DNA from: Jackrogersella multiformis
Taxonomy: Eukaryota; Ascomycota; Sordariomycetes; Xylariales; Hypoxylaceae
Direction: 5' to 3'
NCBI GenBank assembly: GCA_902806575.1
Contig: CADCXD010000002.1
Span: 620,001-684,000 of the forward strand
Length of the DNA: 64,000 nt
Part shown: one piece after another, positions 1 through 11,500 of the stretch
How positions within the stretch are numbered: the first letter of the stretch is position 1
How the letters are laid out: every line of letters begins with the position of its first letter
Notes under the pieces: generated by a model
Database searches by the model: none
Told to the model about the DNA's origin: nothing
What the model saw: the letters and a program-made list of their open reading frames with translations, nothing else
Program-made: the position numbers and the translations under genes

Positions 1-2
1 AG

Positions 3-527
3 GCTAGCAACCGGAACAACAACAACAACGACAACGGAGATGATATTTTCGACGATACTATTCCCGATGCTAGCGCCGAGGCCATCACAAGCTCCAAGGC
101 TCAGTTTGCAGACCTTCACAACCGCCTGCAGAGCACCAACCATCACCTCTCCACCATATTCCGCCAGGTTACGAGCTTGGGCACCCTCGGCGAGAAACGG
201 CACGAGGAAACCTCGAAGGGTATCAGCGAGGTGAAGCAATTGCTATACAAGCTAGACAAGCTAGACTCGCTCCAGAACGAGATCACCAAGCTACAGCGGG
301 ACCTAAGGGACATGCGAAGCGACATCAACCTGAAGGTGAAGGACTCGGAGCACGCGGTGAAGAGCTTCATAGGCACGAACCACGGCACCATGCTGGAGCA
401 CGTGGCAGTCCAAGCCGCCCCGAAGCACGGCAAGCTGATCTTCGTCATCATCGGGAGCCAGATATTAATAGTGGCCGCCTACATCTACTACGAGCGGAAG
501 AAGGTAATGCCCAAGAAATACCTATAG
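3..527 (+). CDS. Legume-type cargo lectin (ERGIC-53/Emp47-like), C-terminal part
   Basis: This is the last 174 codons of a gene that begins left of the window; the frame is open from base 3. The visible part has an Asn-rich spacer, then a long heptad-like coiled-coil stalk (the stretch with KLDKLDSLQNEITKLQRDLRD), one hydrophobic membrane segment (LIFVIIGSQILIVAAYIYY), and a short cytosolic tail ending in KKYL. That tail fits the KKxx dilysine signal for COPI-mediated return to the ER. Family knowledge: Emp46/Emp47/ERGIC-53 proteins are type I membrane lectins that cycle between ER and Golgi and carry glycoproteins; the sugar-binding domain would lie upstream, outside the window. Assignment therefore rests on the stalk-membrane-KKxx layout and general similarity, not on the lectin fold. 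Another type I cargo receptor with the same tail is the main alternative. Confidence 0.82.
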   Translation, partial: ASNRNNNNNDNGDDIFDDTIPDASAEAITSSKAQFADLHNRLQSTNHHLSTIFRQVTSLGTLGEKRHEETSKGISEVKQLLYKLDKLDSLQNEITKLQRDLRDMRSDINLKVKDSEHAVKSFIGTNHGTMLEHVAVQAAPKHGKLIFVIIGSQILIVAAYIYYERKKVMPKKYL

Positions 528-1428
528 TCAAGTCAATTTACCGGGAAAACCATGTAGAACAAACAACCTTAGGTTCAGGCAAGGCGCGGCGCAGGGCTTT
601 GTATAAAATATTTGGATGTGGGATGATACGTTGCATGATTGGGTTTTGCCTTGATTCCGTAGCGCATGAATTTGTACCATTTGGAAGCGTTCTCCTGAGT
701 TCTGTGTGTGTGTGATAGTAATCAGCTTGACACAAGTAACCCTTGTATATGTCCATATCTATATCTTCTATATCTACGAAACAAACAAAAAACAAAACTA
801 GAACAGAACAGAACACTGCACTATCGACGAAGCGAAAAAAAAGGGGGGCATCAAGATCATTGCGCATGCAACATGGTGTATGGTGTATAATGTATGGTGT
901 ATGTACGGCACCTCAAAAGAGCTGGTTTTGTTTTATAAAAAGGGGGTTCTGGAACCCGCTCCCCGAAAGCAAATATATATCGAAAAACTCGAACTCCAAA
1001 ACGACCCAGACGATGCAGACAGACAAATAGACAGACAGACAGATAGACCGAAAAGACAGTACAGCAAATACAAGACAACAAGATGTGCTCCAACCCATGC
1101 ATTTCCGAACTTCCGAAAGGTAGAATGGTAAAATGGTAAAACGGTAGAAAAAAAAGAATAGAAAACAAAAACTCCCTGGAAAAATAGATAAAAATATAAA
1201 ATATAACATAGAAAATGACAGTGGCAATGTTAATGCCGTGTATGTGCCTAGTACCGTATGTTCCTAGTACGTGGTGTCGACGTTGCGATTTCCTCGTCAA
1301 CTCGTGCAATTCGTTTATCCATCCCATTTTATATCTTATCTCATCTCATCTCATCTCATCCCTTCTTTTCCCTTTTGTCAGCTCGTCCCGCTCGTCATCC
1401 CGTCATCCCATCCCCCGCTCGGCCGCGG
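528..1428. other. Intergenic, convergent 3' ends
   Basis: AT-rich DNA between the lectin stop codon and the aminopeptidase stop codon. It should hold both 3' UTRs. It contains short simple repeats: GACA/GATA units around 1017-1048 and TCATC-type pentamers around 1336-1360. No ORF here looks coding. Confidence 0.7.
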
Positions 1429-4225
1429 CTAGGTATACCCCATCATGCGCAGCAGCTCGTTGCCCTTGGGGGCGGTGGTCAGGACCTCGCAGGCGGTGTC
1501 GGTGACGAGGACGCAGTCCTCGACGCGCACGCCGCCGATGGCCCAGTAGCGGTCGAGGACTACGGGGTCGATGAAGCGCGCGTGCTCCTCGCGGCGCAGG
1601 AAGTACGCCTCGATGTACGGCTTGCAGAAGTACACGCCCGGCTCCACGGTGACGATCATGCTGGGCTGCAGCGTGTTGTGCATCGCGCGCTTCTTCTTGC
1701 CGCTCTTCTGCTGCTGCTGCTGGTGCTGCTGGATGCTCTGCTGCTGCTGCATGTTCTGGTGCTGCGCCGACGAGATCGTGTTGTGCCGTTGCGGCTGCGG
1801 GGGGGGAGGCGACTGCGTGGCGTTGCGGGCGGGGGAGGATGAGGATGAGGAGGACGCGGGGGAGGCTGGCTGCGGCGTTGTTGACGCGGTGACGGGGATT
1901 GGGGATGGAGAGGAGCGCGGCGGGAGGGGCGGCGCGGCGCTGTCTTGCGCGGGTGACGAGTTAGGTGGTGTGGACGGCTGTTGTTGTTGTTGCTGCTGCT
2001 GCGAGTTACCGCTACTACTTGAGGAATTCGTCGGCGACGAGGGAGGCGCCTCGTTCGCGGCCTGCTTGATCATAGCGCGTACGGACTGCGGTCCGATGGG
2101 CCGGCGCTTCCCCCACATGCCCTCGCCAGCAGGCCTTAAGAGATCTCTGCTAAGAACGCTAGAAGACACACCATGGTTACTACTACGACGCACACAAGAA
2201 GAGGAGGAGGAGGAAGAGAGGAGATAAGAATCAGAAAAGGGAGTGAAAACAGGAGGCTCCGGCTGCGGGCTCAGGAAAGGAAGAGGTTTGAAGGGAATGG
2301 GGGGAGTGCTGAACAAAGAGGGGAGGGAGGAGACCAACTCGTGAACGTCGAGCCCGACGTGGTGGCCCAGGCCGTGCGGGAAGAAGGCGGCTCCCGTGCC
2401 GTTCTTAAATATCTCCTCGGCCGTGCCGCCGCGTAAGACGCCTAGCTGGAGTAGCCCCTTGACGGCCACCAGCGTGGCGTGTAGCTGCAGGTCTCGGAAC
2501 ACGACGCCGGGCCGGATCCGCTTGATGCACTCGTCCTGCATGCGGTGCACCAGCTCGTAGACGGCTTTGGCCTCGGCCGTAAACTTCGATCGCGGGCCCA
2601 CGGGCAGCGTGCGCGTGACCTCGCTGGCGTAGCAGGACCACTCGGCGCCCGCGTCGAGGACTACGAGCTGGCGGCCGGCTAGGGACTCGTTGTTACTGCC
2701 GTAGTGCAGCGTCGAGGCGTTGGGGCCGGAACCCGCGATGACGGGGTAGGCCTGTGTCTTTGCGTTTGCGGCGGTGCAGGCCTGGACGAAGGCGGCCTCG
2801 ACCTCGCATTCGTTCTTGAAGCCGCTCATCTTCTTGGCGACGCCGCGGTGGGCGAGCGACGAGATGTCATTGGCGCGTCGGATCATGTAGACCTCGTACT
2901 CGGACTTGACGAGGCGTGCCTCGTCCATGGCGGGCTGGAGCGAGCCCACGTCGATCTTAAGGGACGGCCGCATCTGCTCGAAGCCTTCGAACTTGGGCAG
3001 CTGCGAGGGCCGGAGCGCGTACAGCGTCTTGACGGTGGCGAGACGCGCGGTCAGGTACCCGGCCAGCTCGCCGACGTACTTGACGTCGTGGACGTCCGAC
3101 TTCGCCAGACAGTCCTCGGGCGAGGGCGTATTCCCGAACCAGAGGATGGTGGCGGGAGGCGTGAACGGCACCCACAGCGTGAGCTTGTCCGCGGCGATGT
3201 CATACGTGACGCTGCAGCCGGGGAAGTCGGCGCCGGTCAGGTAGTAGAAACTATGCGTTCCAGTCAGTATCGGGGGCATATACGAGGTACAAATTCGCTC
3301 GATGAGTATGAGTAGACTTACTACCGGCGCTGCCGAAACGGTGGCCCTTGATCCGAATCTTCCCATGTGGACTCCAGCTGGCCCGGCAAGTAGATGAGGC
3401 CATTGTCAGTACCGAGCTCTTTGGCAACTTTCCTCGCATGTTGTTTTGCTAAATCCGGTTAGCACATCCTTCAGAACCAATCAGGTTTAAAGCCGAAGAA
3501 AGACTTAAAAGGTAAAGTGAGACAATGCTGATGCGGGTGGTTGGGATGCGTTGTTCGGGAGGACAGTAAGCTGAGCTAGCGTGGCATATGCCGTACTACT
3601 ACTCGATTTGAAAAGGGGATGGAGGGGAGGTCTTGTGAGGCTTGAGAAGGTGTGGTGTGTTTCCGATATATCTGAGGGAGCTGGGGTTGTTCCTAGATTT
3701 CATCGATTGGAGATAAAATGCAACCTAAACCGCGTTCAAATCTTGAAAATGAAAATATGTGAAATGAACACATAGAAGTTTGACGAGGTGATACGGTTGA
3801 TATGCAGGTCTAGGAGATGAATAGCAGAGTTTGCCTGCAGCTCGAGGGAATTAGACTGAGAGAAGGGATTCGCAACTCACCGGGATATCTCTTTAGACCT
3901 TCACCGTCTTTCGCTTCTAACTCCGCGACGTTGACCTCTACAGATCTGCGAGCCACGACGTCTGTCAGCGGTAACTTCGATATGAAAGGGATGCTCAAAA
4001 CAACTGCGACAGCAGCAGAGACGGCGCTTTGCAGCAAGCCTTTTGTCCTGCACTTGACGTGATCGCGAAAGCTATGAGGGTCCATCGTCGTGGGAGACAT
4101 GATGAATGGGGTTATTGCTGGTATCAGCAGCAAGGGGAATTGGTGATGGGGATGGCAGGCTTCACGTACAGAGCGTCGAACTCTTCGACGACCACCAGGT
4201 CGTGGTCTATATCTATAGCTTCCAT
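1429..4225 (-). CDS. pepP: Xaa-Pro aminopeptidase (peptidase M24B, pepP type)
   Basis: Four exons on the minus strand: 4225-4170, 3945-3881, 3448-3322 and 3250-1429, joined in frame to 689 residues. Junctions restore conserved family blocks (RYP/AKQHARKVA and RQRRYFYYLTG). The enzyme removes an N-terminal residue preceding proline and needs two metal ions. The M24 ligands are visible: Asp282, Glu293 (normally Asp, in SEVTRT), His379 (HGLGHHVGLDVHE), Glu619 (VEPGVYF) and Glu660 (VRVED). Between His379 and Glu619 lies an insert of about 225 residues rich in Ser, Pro and Gln with two poly-Gln runs, much longer than I remember for the family. It stays in frame, but part could be an extra intron near 2150-2330. 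Introns 1 (224 bp) and 2 (432 bp) are long for this locus. Family certain; exact 5' end and insert processing less so. Confidence 0.92.
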
Positions 4226-5265
4226 CTTTACAGATTTTCTCTTTCTCAGAAGTTAAGAAGTTGTTTTCCCGACGAGTAGAGCAAGGACAGCATCGTCGGT
4301 GGGGTGACGATTGTTGTACACGTTCTATATTTAAAAGCCGCCAGGGGCGTGAACGTATCGTGTGGTTGGAGCGGTTCATCTTATTTGACAACATGGGGTT
4401 ATGCAGCCGCTTAGCTGGTTCAGCCTGGTTGGAACGGCCTCACGTGGCGGAGCTCGGTTCGCATCTCAGCATAATACCTATAGCCAATTTACACGTGCGA
4501 AGGAGACAATTCCTCGAAACACTGAAGGCCCTCCGAGGCCAAGTGACCTCCATTAAGGCCGTCGTGCAGCCCCTTAGGAAGCCCGAAGAACCTGAAGGGA
4601 CAGGGGTCGTCTGATGGGTCTGGAGATCTCGCCCCTTGGTCCACCTACTTCTACGACGACATGCCCACTTGGTCTCCACCTACTGGACCAACAAATACAC
4701 ATTCCGACTTCGCTACCTCGTCCCTGCTCGTCCCTGCTCGTCCTTTTCTTCTCAATTCGCGTCCGACGTGAACCAACAAAACGTTGGGCAGATGGAGTAC
4801 TTAGGCGAGCATCGCGGAATGGGCGTGATCGCTACGACTTCCCGACCGACCGTCCGCCCTGATATCACCACTACGTACTTTAGACAACCTCCTTCGAAAA
4901 TGTGACCTGTAGGATGGCATACCTGCCAAGCTACGCCCCTTGACTCACGCTGATCTATGTACATCTCCCACCGTACCACGTAGTGAGGCGGCATCCCGCC
5001 GAATATCTAGAGATCACCGTTGCTACTGTCGTCGAAACAGCAAGGCTTGACTCAAAAGTCGAAAGTGTCTTGTTTTTTGGATGACATCCATATTATATAT
5101 GAAAATCGCCATCCGGAATATGAAAGGGATCCATATCCGACACCAAGCATTAGACGCTTTTGATTCCCCCAAACTCCAAATCCTTCGATCGTCTAAGAAG
5201 CAAAGATTCGCAGATATGCCAGTATTGCAATCATGCAGAGGGGTATCCTTTCTCTATTCATAAAC
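4226..5265. other. Intergenic, pepP promoter side
   Basis: About 1.0 kb between the start of pepP and the 3' end of the zinc-cluster factor, both on the minus strand. It should hold the pepP promoter. Short ORFs exist on both strands but none shows family motifs or intron-joined continuity. There is a tandem duplication of about 10 bp (tcgtccctgc) at 4721-4740. Confidence 0.6.
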
Positions 5266-8200
5266 CTAGTCCATTCCATGCTGGGAAAACGTTCCTTGCC
5301 ACGACGTATTAGCTAGTAACCCATCCATATCCCCCGACTGTTGGCCCCGTCGTCGCACCGACCGTGATTGGCCCGACTGAAGCTGTGGTTGCGGCTGTGA
5401 ATGCCTGTGCTCTATAGTATGCATCTGCAACAGCATCGGATCCGAGTACATCTGAGCCGGGAAGTTGAAGCCAGGCTGAGCCTGCGATTGCATCAAGTAC
5501 GGTGGCAATGGTCCCATGAGCTGCCCCTCGATGCCTTCATAAAAATTGGGTATGTAGAACTGAGAAGGGTCGTGATGCGAAATGTCTCCCGTGTTAGCAT
5601 TGGGGATACCAGGTTGATGAGTACCGAAATCAACTTGGGGTTGGTTGGGATATGCTAAGGGATCATCTGAGGGAAACATAACAGCGTCGAGTTGGTGGAT
5701 CGGGTTGCCCGTACTAAATTCATGATGCTCTAAGCCCATCGGACTATGCTCATGCAAAGCGCTGGCAGCTGCAGAATCGGGCGACGGGATTGATAAATCC
5801 AATGGGGAGAACTGGAAGCTGGAGGCGAATGCGCCACCAAGTTCTGGTTGTGGTAGGGGAGAGTCGGTCATAGACATGTCTTGGTGGATGGGCCTAGCAG
5901 GAGCCTTCCCGGCCTTTTTTGCGGAAATACCCTGAGATCGATTGGCTGCCTCAGACTGGGAATGTATTGGTTCGGTGGCGTACGTCGAAGGAAGCGGGAT
6001 TAAGGTGCTGTTACTATCCCGCGATGCTCCCGACGCAGGACGCTTTCGAGACGGCATAGTCCGTGCTTTTACTTCCTTGAGGTTATCCGGTAATTGGTCA
6101 AAAAGCATCTTCCTAACGTTAGTGACATCTTACTAGCGCTACCGTGGAGCCCTAACTTACGACTAAAGAGCTAGATATGCGGTCCGCAACCATACTTTTC
6201 CCCGAGAGCTCACTAATCATCTCTTTACCCGCGACGGCATCTGCAAGAATTTCCATGGACCCTGGCTTGTCTTGATTCTCCAACACGAAGAAGACCAGGG
6301 TTATGACGGCGAAAAACTCGGTAAAAAGGGTAAACCAATAAGGTCCGACGAGAGGGACTTGCTTACGCATCTCTGTCCCGATGTGCACAATGTTTCGGGC
6401 GACACTGATGCCAGCAGCTCCGCATGCATAAGCGCGCTCATTCACATCCTTACCGGCCGATATGCGCGGGGAAACGTAATGCAAGAAAGGTCTATATAAC
6501 ACCATCTGCACATGAGCGAAAGTAAACCTCAAGAGGTTGCGTACCCTATAATACTTAGTAAAGTTCAGGGGTAATTTTCGTTCCGTGGGGTATCCTACCG
6601 GACAAATTCAACAGGACCTTCGGGATCCGGCCGCCAGGTAAACGGCAAGTCCTCGTTCCATCGTTGAAGCTCCTTCTCCATTTCTTTGATCTTCCCATAG
6701 CTGATCATATAGGATGAGGGTTCCCCAACACCTTCGACCTCATTCTGCTCGATTCCCTTCAGCGGATAGATGTGTTTCACAACCTTACCCAGGATATCCA
6801 TCAACCTTACATGCGCGTTGAAAGCTTCAAAAAAGGAAGGGGTCCCCGGAGGTGGAATGAGTATTTGGTCCTTCGTGATATATTCATCATCCACGGGGGT
6901 CGGCAAGGGCTGGTCTATGTCCTCATCGTTGAGAAGTAACGGAAAGCCTAATAATGCGGAAACATAAGTATCCATTTGCCGACATATATAGAATACTCTC
7001 CGTCTCGTTTCGGATTCTATAGGATTTATCTTAATGTGAGGCAGATGTCGATGTAAGCCCATCCTTAGTGCAGATCGTAGAGCGATCCCTACAAATCCAT
7101 AGCAAGTGCTTAAATTTGATATCGACTGGATAAATAATATCATAAAAAGCAACGCTTGAAGCGATGTGAGATCTCTGCATTCGGTTATATCCTGAAGTAG
7201 CATCCTCGCCGTACTATAGTATTTTATCCTAAAATCCACAAGTTAGTTGAAACACTCTACGGATTCGGTAGAAGAGGCTGTGATATTACGCTTCGTCGAC
7301 TGCGATCTTGTAGGGCGGGGTCTCCGAGCCGTCGTCCTCGGGGATGTTATACATGCAGCCGAGTGCCATGACAGAACATGCTAATGCCAAACTCCTTTTG
7401 TCTTCTTTGCCAAACGCATCTGCTCGCTTGTCGTAAAGCCCATCCAACATTTCGTAGAAAGAAGGTATATGGACGATTCGTAAGAGACACGTCGCATTGT
7501 TAAGAGATTCGGAGCACAACGCAAGGGCTCTGTCCTTCGGAGGTAAATCATATTTGTTCGCACCGTGACTTGGCGGCGCTCGCGAGCCTGACGAAGGCCG
7601 AGGAGAATCAAGAGTAACGATACCGGTAGGTCGAGGCGGACGAGGAAGAAATGGGATTTGATAGTCTCTGCCTAGAAGGCCCCGGAAATGATCCTTCATC
7701 CTCTTGAAAAAGACCGAGCCGGAAGAAGTGCCGTGGAAATCGTAATCTCCCTTCTCGTCGAGGTCGAGTTGGCCAGCAGTCTCGATCATGGAATGCAACT
7801 GGGCATCTACGGAGGACGACGACCCGGATTGCTTCCCCTTAGTCGCAGCAGCTCGGATTCTAGCCTGCTCCCGGATACGAAATTCTTGCTGGACGGCGGG
7901 GTCCAGACTCGGATCATTGAGGTCGACATCTGGCATGAATTTGCGTAGCAACGTCTCCGCTCTCGACAATTTATTTTCTAACGCCTCTATGTATTGCGGG
8001 GCAGGATTCCTGCGCCTGTTAGAAGGCTTGTCGTATGTGCAGTCTAGCGAGAAGATATCAGCCAAGCTAAAGAATCACCAACTAGAGAAATGTGAAGGTT
8101 ACCATAGCTATACACCTGGCAGTGAGTACATGGTTGCTTGCCATCGCATTTGATCTTCTTCCTACGACATTCACTGGCAAACGGTTAGTGGATATATATT

Positions 8201-8570
8201 TCTTAGCGACATTCAAGCGCCGAGGCGTCATGTGTTTGATTTGCGAGCTTAGAAAGGCCCCGGAAAGGTTGTTATGAAAGATATTGAGCTCTAGAAAAGT
8301 ATCAAAAAGGGGAATCAACTCTAAAATTACATACTCGCAAGCGCGTGTGACCCTCCGGCGCTTCTGAAGAGGGAGAGACGGAGTTTCGCTAGAACTTCCA
8401 GCGAAGTTCCCTTGAGCAGCAGACGTCGGCGTGTCCCCAGCCGGAGACTCGGTTGCTAGAGTTTGCAAGACGGAATCCTCATCATCGGAGGCTTGACTTT
8501 CTGCGGTCTCGGGTTTGATAGACGCTGCGCGATTCGCCGGGGGTTGAGAAGAGCGAGAAAGAGGAGACAT
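5266..8570 (-). CDS. Zn(II)2Cys6 fungal transcription factor
   Basis: Six exons: 8570-8335, 8173-8103, 8043-7290, 7228-6599, 6545-6161 and 6108-5266, giving 972 residues. The zinc cluster is assembled only after splicing over three exons: Cys78, 81, 88, 94, 97 and 104 (C-x2-C-x6-C-x5-C-x2-C-x6-C), inside RACDECRRKKIKCDG. A short coiled-coil-like dimer segment follows (PQYIEALENKLSRAETLL). The middle region (roughly 280-600) has the features of the fungal-specific regulatory domain, including GIALRSALRMGLHRHLPHI and ETRRRVFY. The C-terminal 280 residues are Pro/Gln/Ser-rich and probably activating or disordered. The last intron needs an AAG acceptor directly before ATG; the nearer TAG acceptor sits too close to the CTAAC branch point and would give a stop. 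I do not recognise which pathway it controls; no biosynthetic cluster surrounds it. Confidence 0.92.
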
Positions 8571-11500
8571 AGCCGGCTAGTTATGGGTGCCCGGACTGGC
8601 ACCCTCCTCGTAAAGGTCAAAAACAGTCCGTTGTCGTCTTCTTTCTCAGTTTCTTCACGTATTCGAAAGACAGGGAATATGTTCCCAGCGCATTTTTTTT
8701 AAGATGCTCGCTGTCCTTAGGCGACCTGCTTATAAGCTGACAGGCGCCAGGGTGTAAAGCGCAGAAATGAAGTTGTCTATATGAGAATAAGTTAGTCTTA
8801 CATACAGGTTCCGGCTCAATTGAACCCTCGTGAATGAGGGTGATGGTCGAGTGATTGCGCTCAAAGTTAGTCGAAGGATTAGAATACAGAGAAGAGCAAT
8901 AAGGTAGAGGGAGAGAAAGAGTAGATGCAGTTCTTATCCGGGTATCAGCAACTGGGGAAGACTTCTGATTGAGAGGAAGGAGAGAAGAAAAAAGTAGCAG
9001 GGTAAGGTAAGACGGGGTAGGTGGATGCTGGCTGATGTATCAGTGGGTACCTAGGTAATAGGTAATAGCATAGAAGGCGCCTAAGATTAGGTACCTTGTA
9101 GAACCATATGAAGATTTCTACTACCAGGTACCTACCTAGACATAGGTGCCCAGATAGGTACCTAGGTATTGTAAGGTAAAGGCTAGTTTCGCTATTACGT
9201 ATGCCTGGCCAGTCGGGGCAGTCTTTTGTTCGTCTCCTTGTTGATCTCGGAGAGCTATATTGTGCTTGTAGGGCTACGGAGACAAGAGCATATACCGGAA
9301 AGTACATACCTTAATTGCCGGTCGATAATTGCCGTTTCTGATGTATTGTGGTGAAAGTGCGTGACGAACGGGCACACAGATCAAATTGGATTGAAATGAA
9401 GTAGAGAAAATTGACAAAAAAAGATGAAAGAGAGGCGGTCGGAAGAACCCGATCGGTCTAAGGCTGGGAGATAGTGTATAGAGATGGTAGAGATGGAACT
9501 AGAATTCTGCTTAAGGCCTAGCAGCTTGGTTGGATATCTGACGCACAACTAGGATAGCATTCCCCTCTGATCTCGCAATGCCGGAGGAGCGCGTATGTAA
9601 TACAGTTGGCGAGAAGTCGAGTTCGAGAAGTCTGAAGATACCATAGGTAGGTAATCCGGGTCCTAGAGGCATTTCAATCAAGGGGGTAGACGAGGGAACG
9701 CTCAAGAGTCAAGAAGACATGGTGGCTCGAGTGCCTAGGTGGAGAGGACTTGGACATAGAAGGGCTGGAAGGGCTAAAAAAGGGCCAAGTTTGATGAGTG
9801 TGTTTAGGTTGGTAGACTCAAGTGCTTGGGTGTGCCCAGGTGGGCAAGGAAGAGCCGGCTTAGGGGTGGGTACCTTGGTCATAGTAGCTACCAGGTAATA
9901 CCTAGGAGATTCTCTGCGAAGCAAGCGCGGGGCCGCCGAAGCTTTGAGCTACCCAGGTACATGCATATGGATGTGCACTGCAGTTTAACAACCGGGGAAT
10001 GCAATGGGAAGTAGCTGCTGGAGGTACACGAGTCACGACGGAGTAAGATACGGCAGGTTCAATCGTCTGCATGAGAACGGGACACGGAAGCCAGCCTTGG
10101 CTTTGTCCATATAAGAATTTAAGGCAAGAAGCAGCTGCGGATGGATGGATATCTCACTTACATGACTGTGACCGATGGCTATTACATATTAATATTTACC
10201 ACGAACCTATCTTGGTAGCAACTTGGGTATCTCCTCGTGTAAAGTATCTAGATACCTAGGTAGGTATTTTGAGAATTTACCTAGATAATGTTTAACATTT
10301 TAGACAGTCAGATAATCTCAATTTTGCATATACCTATACCAGGTAGGTATGGTAGGTACCTAGGTAAGTAAGGACGTCGATTGTAGGTCTAAACTTGTCA
10401 ACACCATGTTAAACACCATGAACACATACATCACATAGTGCTTTAGCTTTCGAATTAAAGCAGCATCCCGTTTCTGTGTAGGCTCATATGTAGGTCAAAC
10501 ATTGTTTCTTCATACTGTCACCAGGTATGTTTTCCAATTGGAATTCCTTATCGTATCATACATAGCCGTGAACTAACCGGAGGCCTCTGAGTTTAACCAC
10601 TTATTTATGTCTACCATGGTATCAAAATGTCCTTATCCGAGGTTTCCTTATGATACCTTTATTGCACTACCGAGGTAACTTTTAAAATAACTACATATAT
10701 TCTTCGTAAGCTCGGTTTACCTACATGTAGGTAGGTATTCATTCTTAAGTAGATGTCTACCTAGGTAGCAGCTGTTCGGTCTTGCTTCGGTGTTAAATAA
10801 TTACCAGGTCGGTAAGTACTTTTCGTTACGCACAAGGTCAAATGAAGTTGCTGAATAATACTTAAGTAGCGATGTTAAGATATCATTTTCTAATAATACG
10901 GCTAATGTTTAATTCCTCTGTCTCTTCAACCCGAGTTTTTTCTTTTGCTACATTTGCTTCAGCAGCGTTGCTAGTTTGCAAAGCAATGAATACCTAGGTA
11001 CCTAAGGTACTTAGGTAGGTAGGTAGCTCTGGCGGCCTCCTACTGCATCAACGACACCAAATAGTCGCATTTGACTGGCCAGGAAACATCTACGGGATAG
11101 TACCTAGGCACCTAAGTACTTGCCATTACAGACCTCATCACTTACGCCCCCATGAAAGTCTTGGCATACCTTAGATCATCTACCTGAGTAGGTACCTAAG
11201 CAATATTCTTTTTACTCGGAAGACAAAGTGTGTTATGTGGGTAGAAGATTCTAAAAAGTAAAAGACATGTTTATCAGGATATCGATACATACAAGAAGCC
11301 TCATCTTGGGATTTTCTTCACCCCTATGCCCTATGCATTATCAAGGTACGTATTTGTAAGCAGATACTTCAATTCTTGTAAAATTATAACTGATGATTAC
11401 CTAGGTACATAGGCAAAGTGGCTTGGGATCCGGAAAACCGGCACACTGTCGTCTTGGCCCTCTCCACTGACAAGGCCCCTATCAACCAGAATACATGATG

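Noticed and set aside
1258..1842. Long plus-strand ORFs (also 1571-2227, 2704-3315, 15091-15804, 15260-15922).
   Set aside because: They are mirror frames of the GC-rich aminopeptidase and prp18 coding exons.
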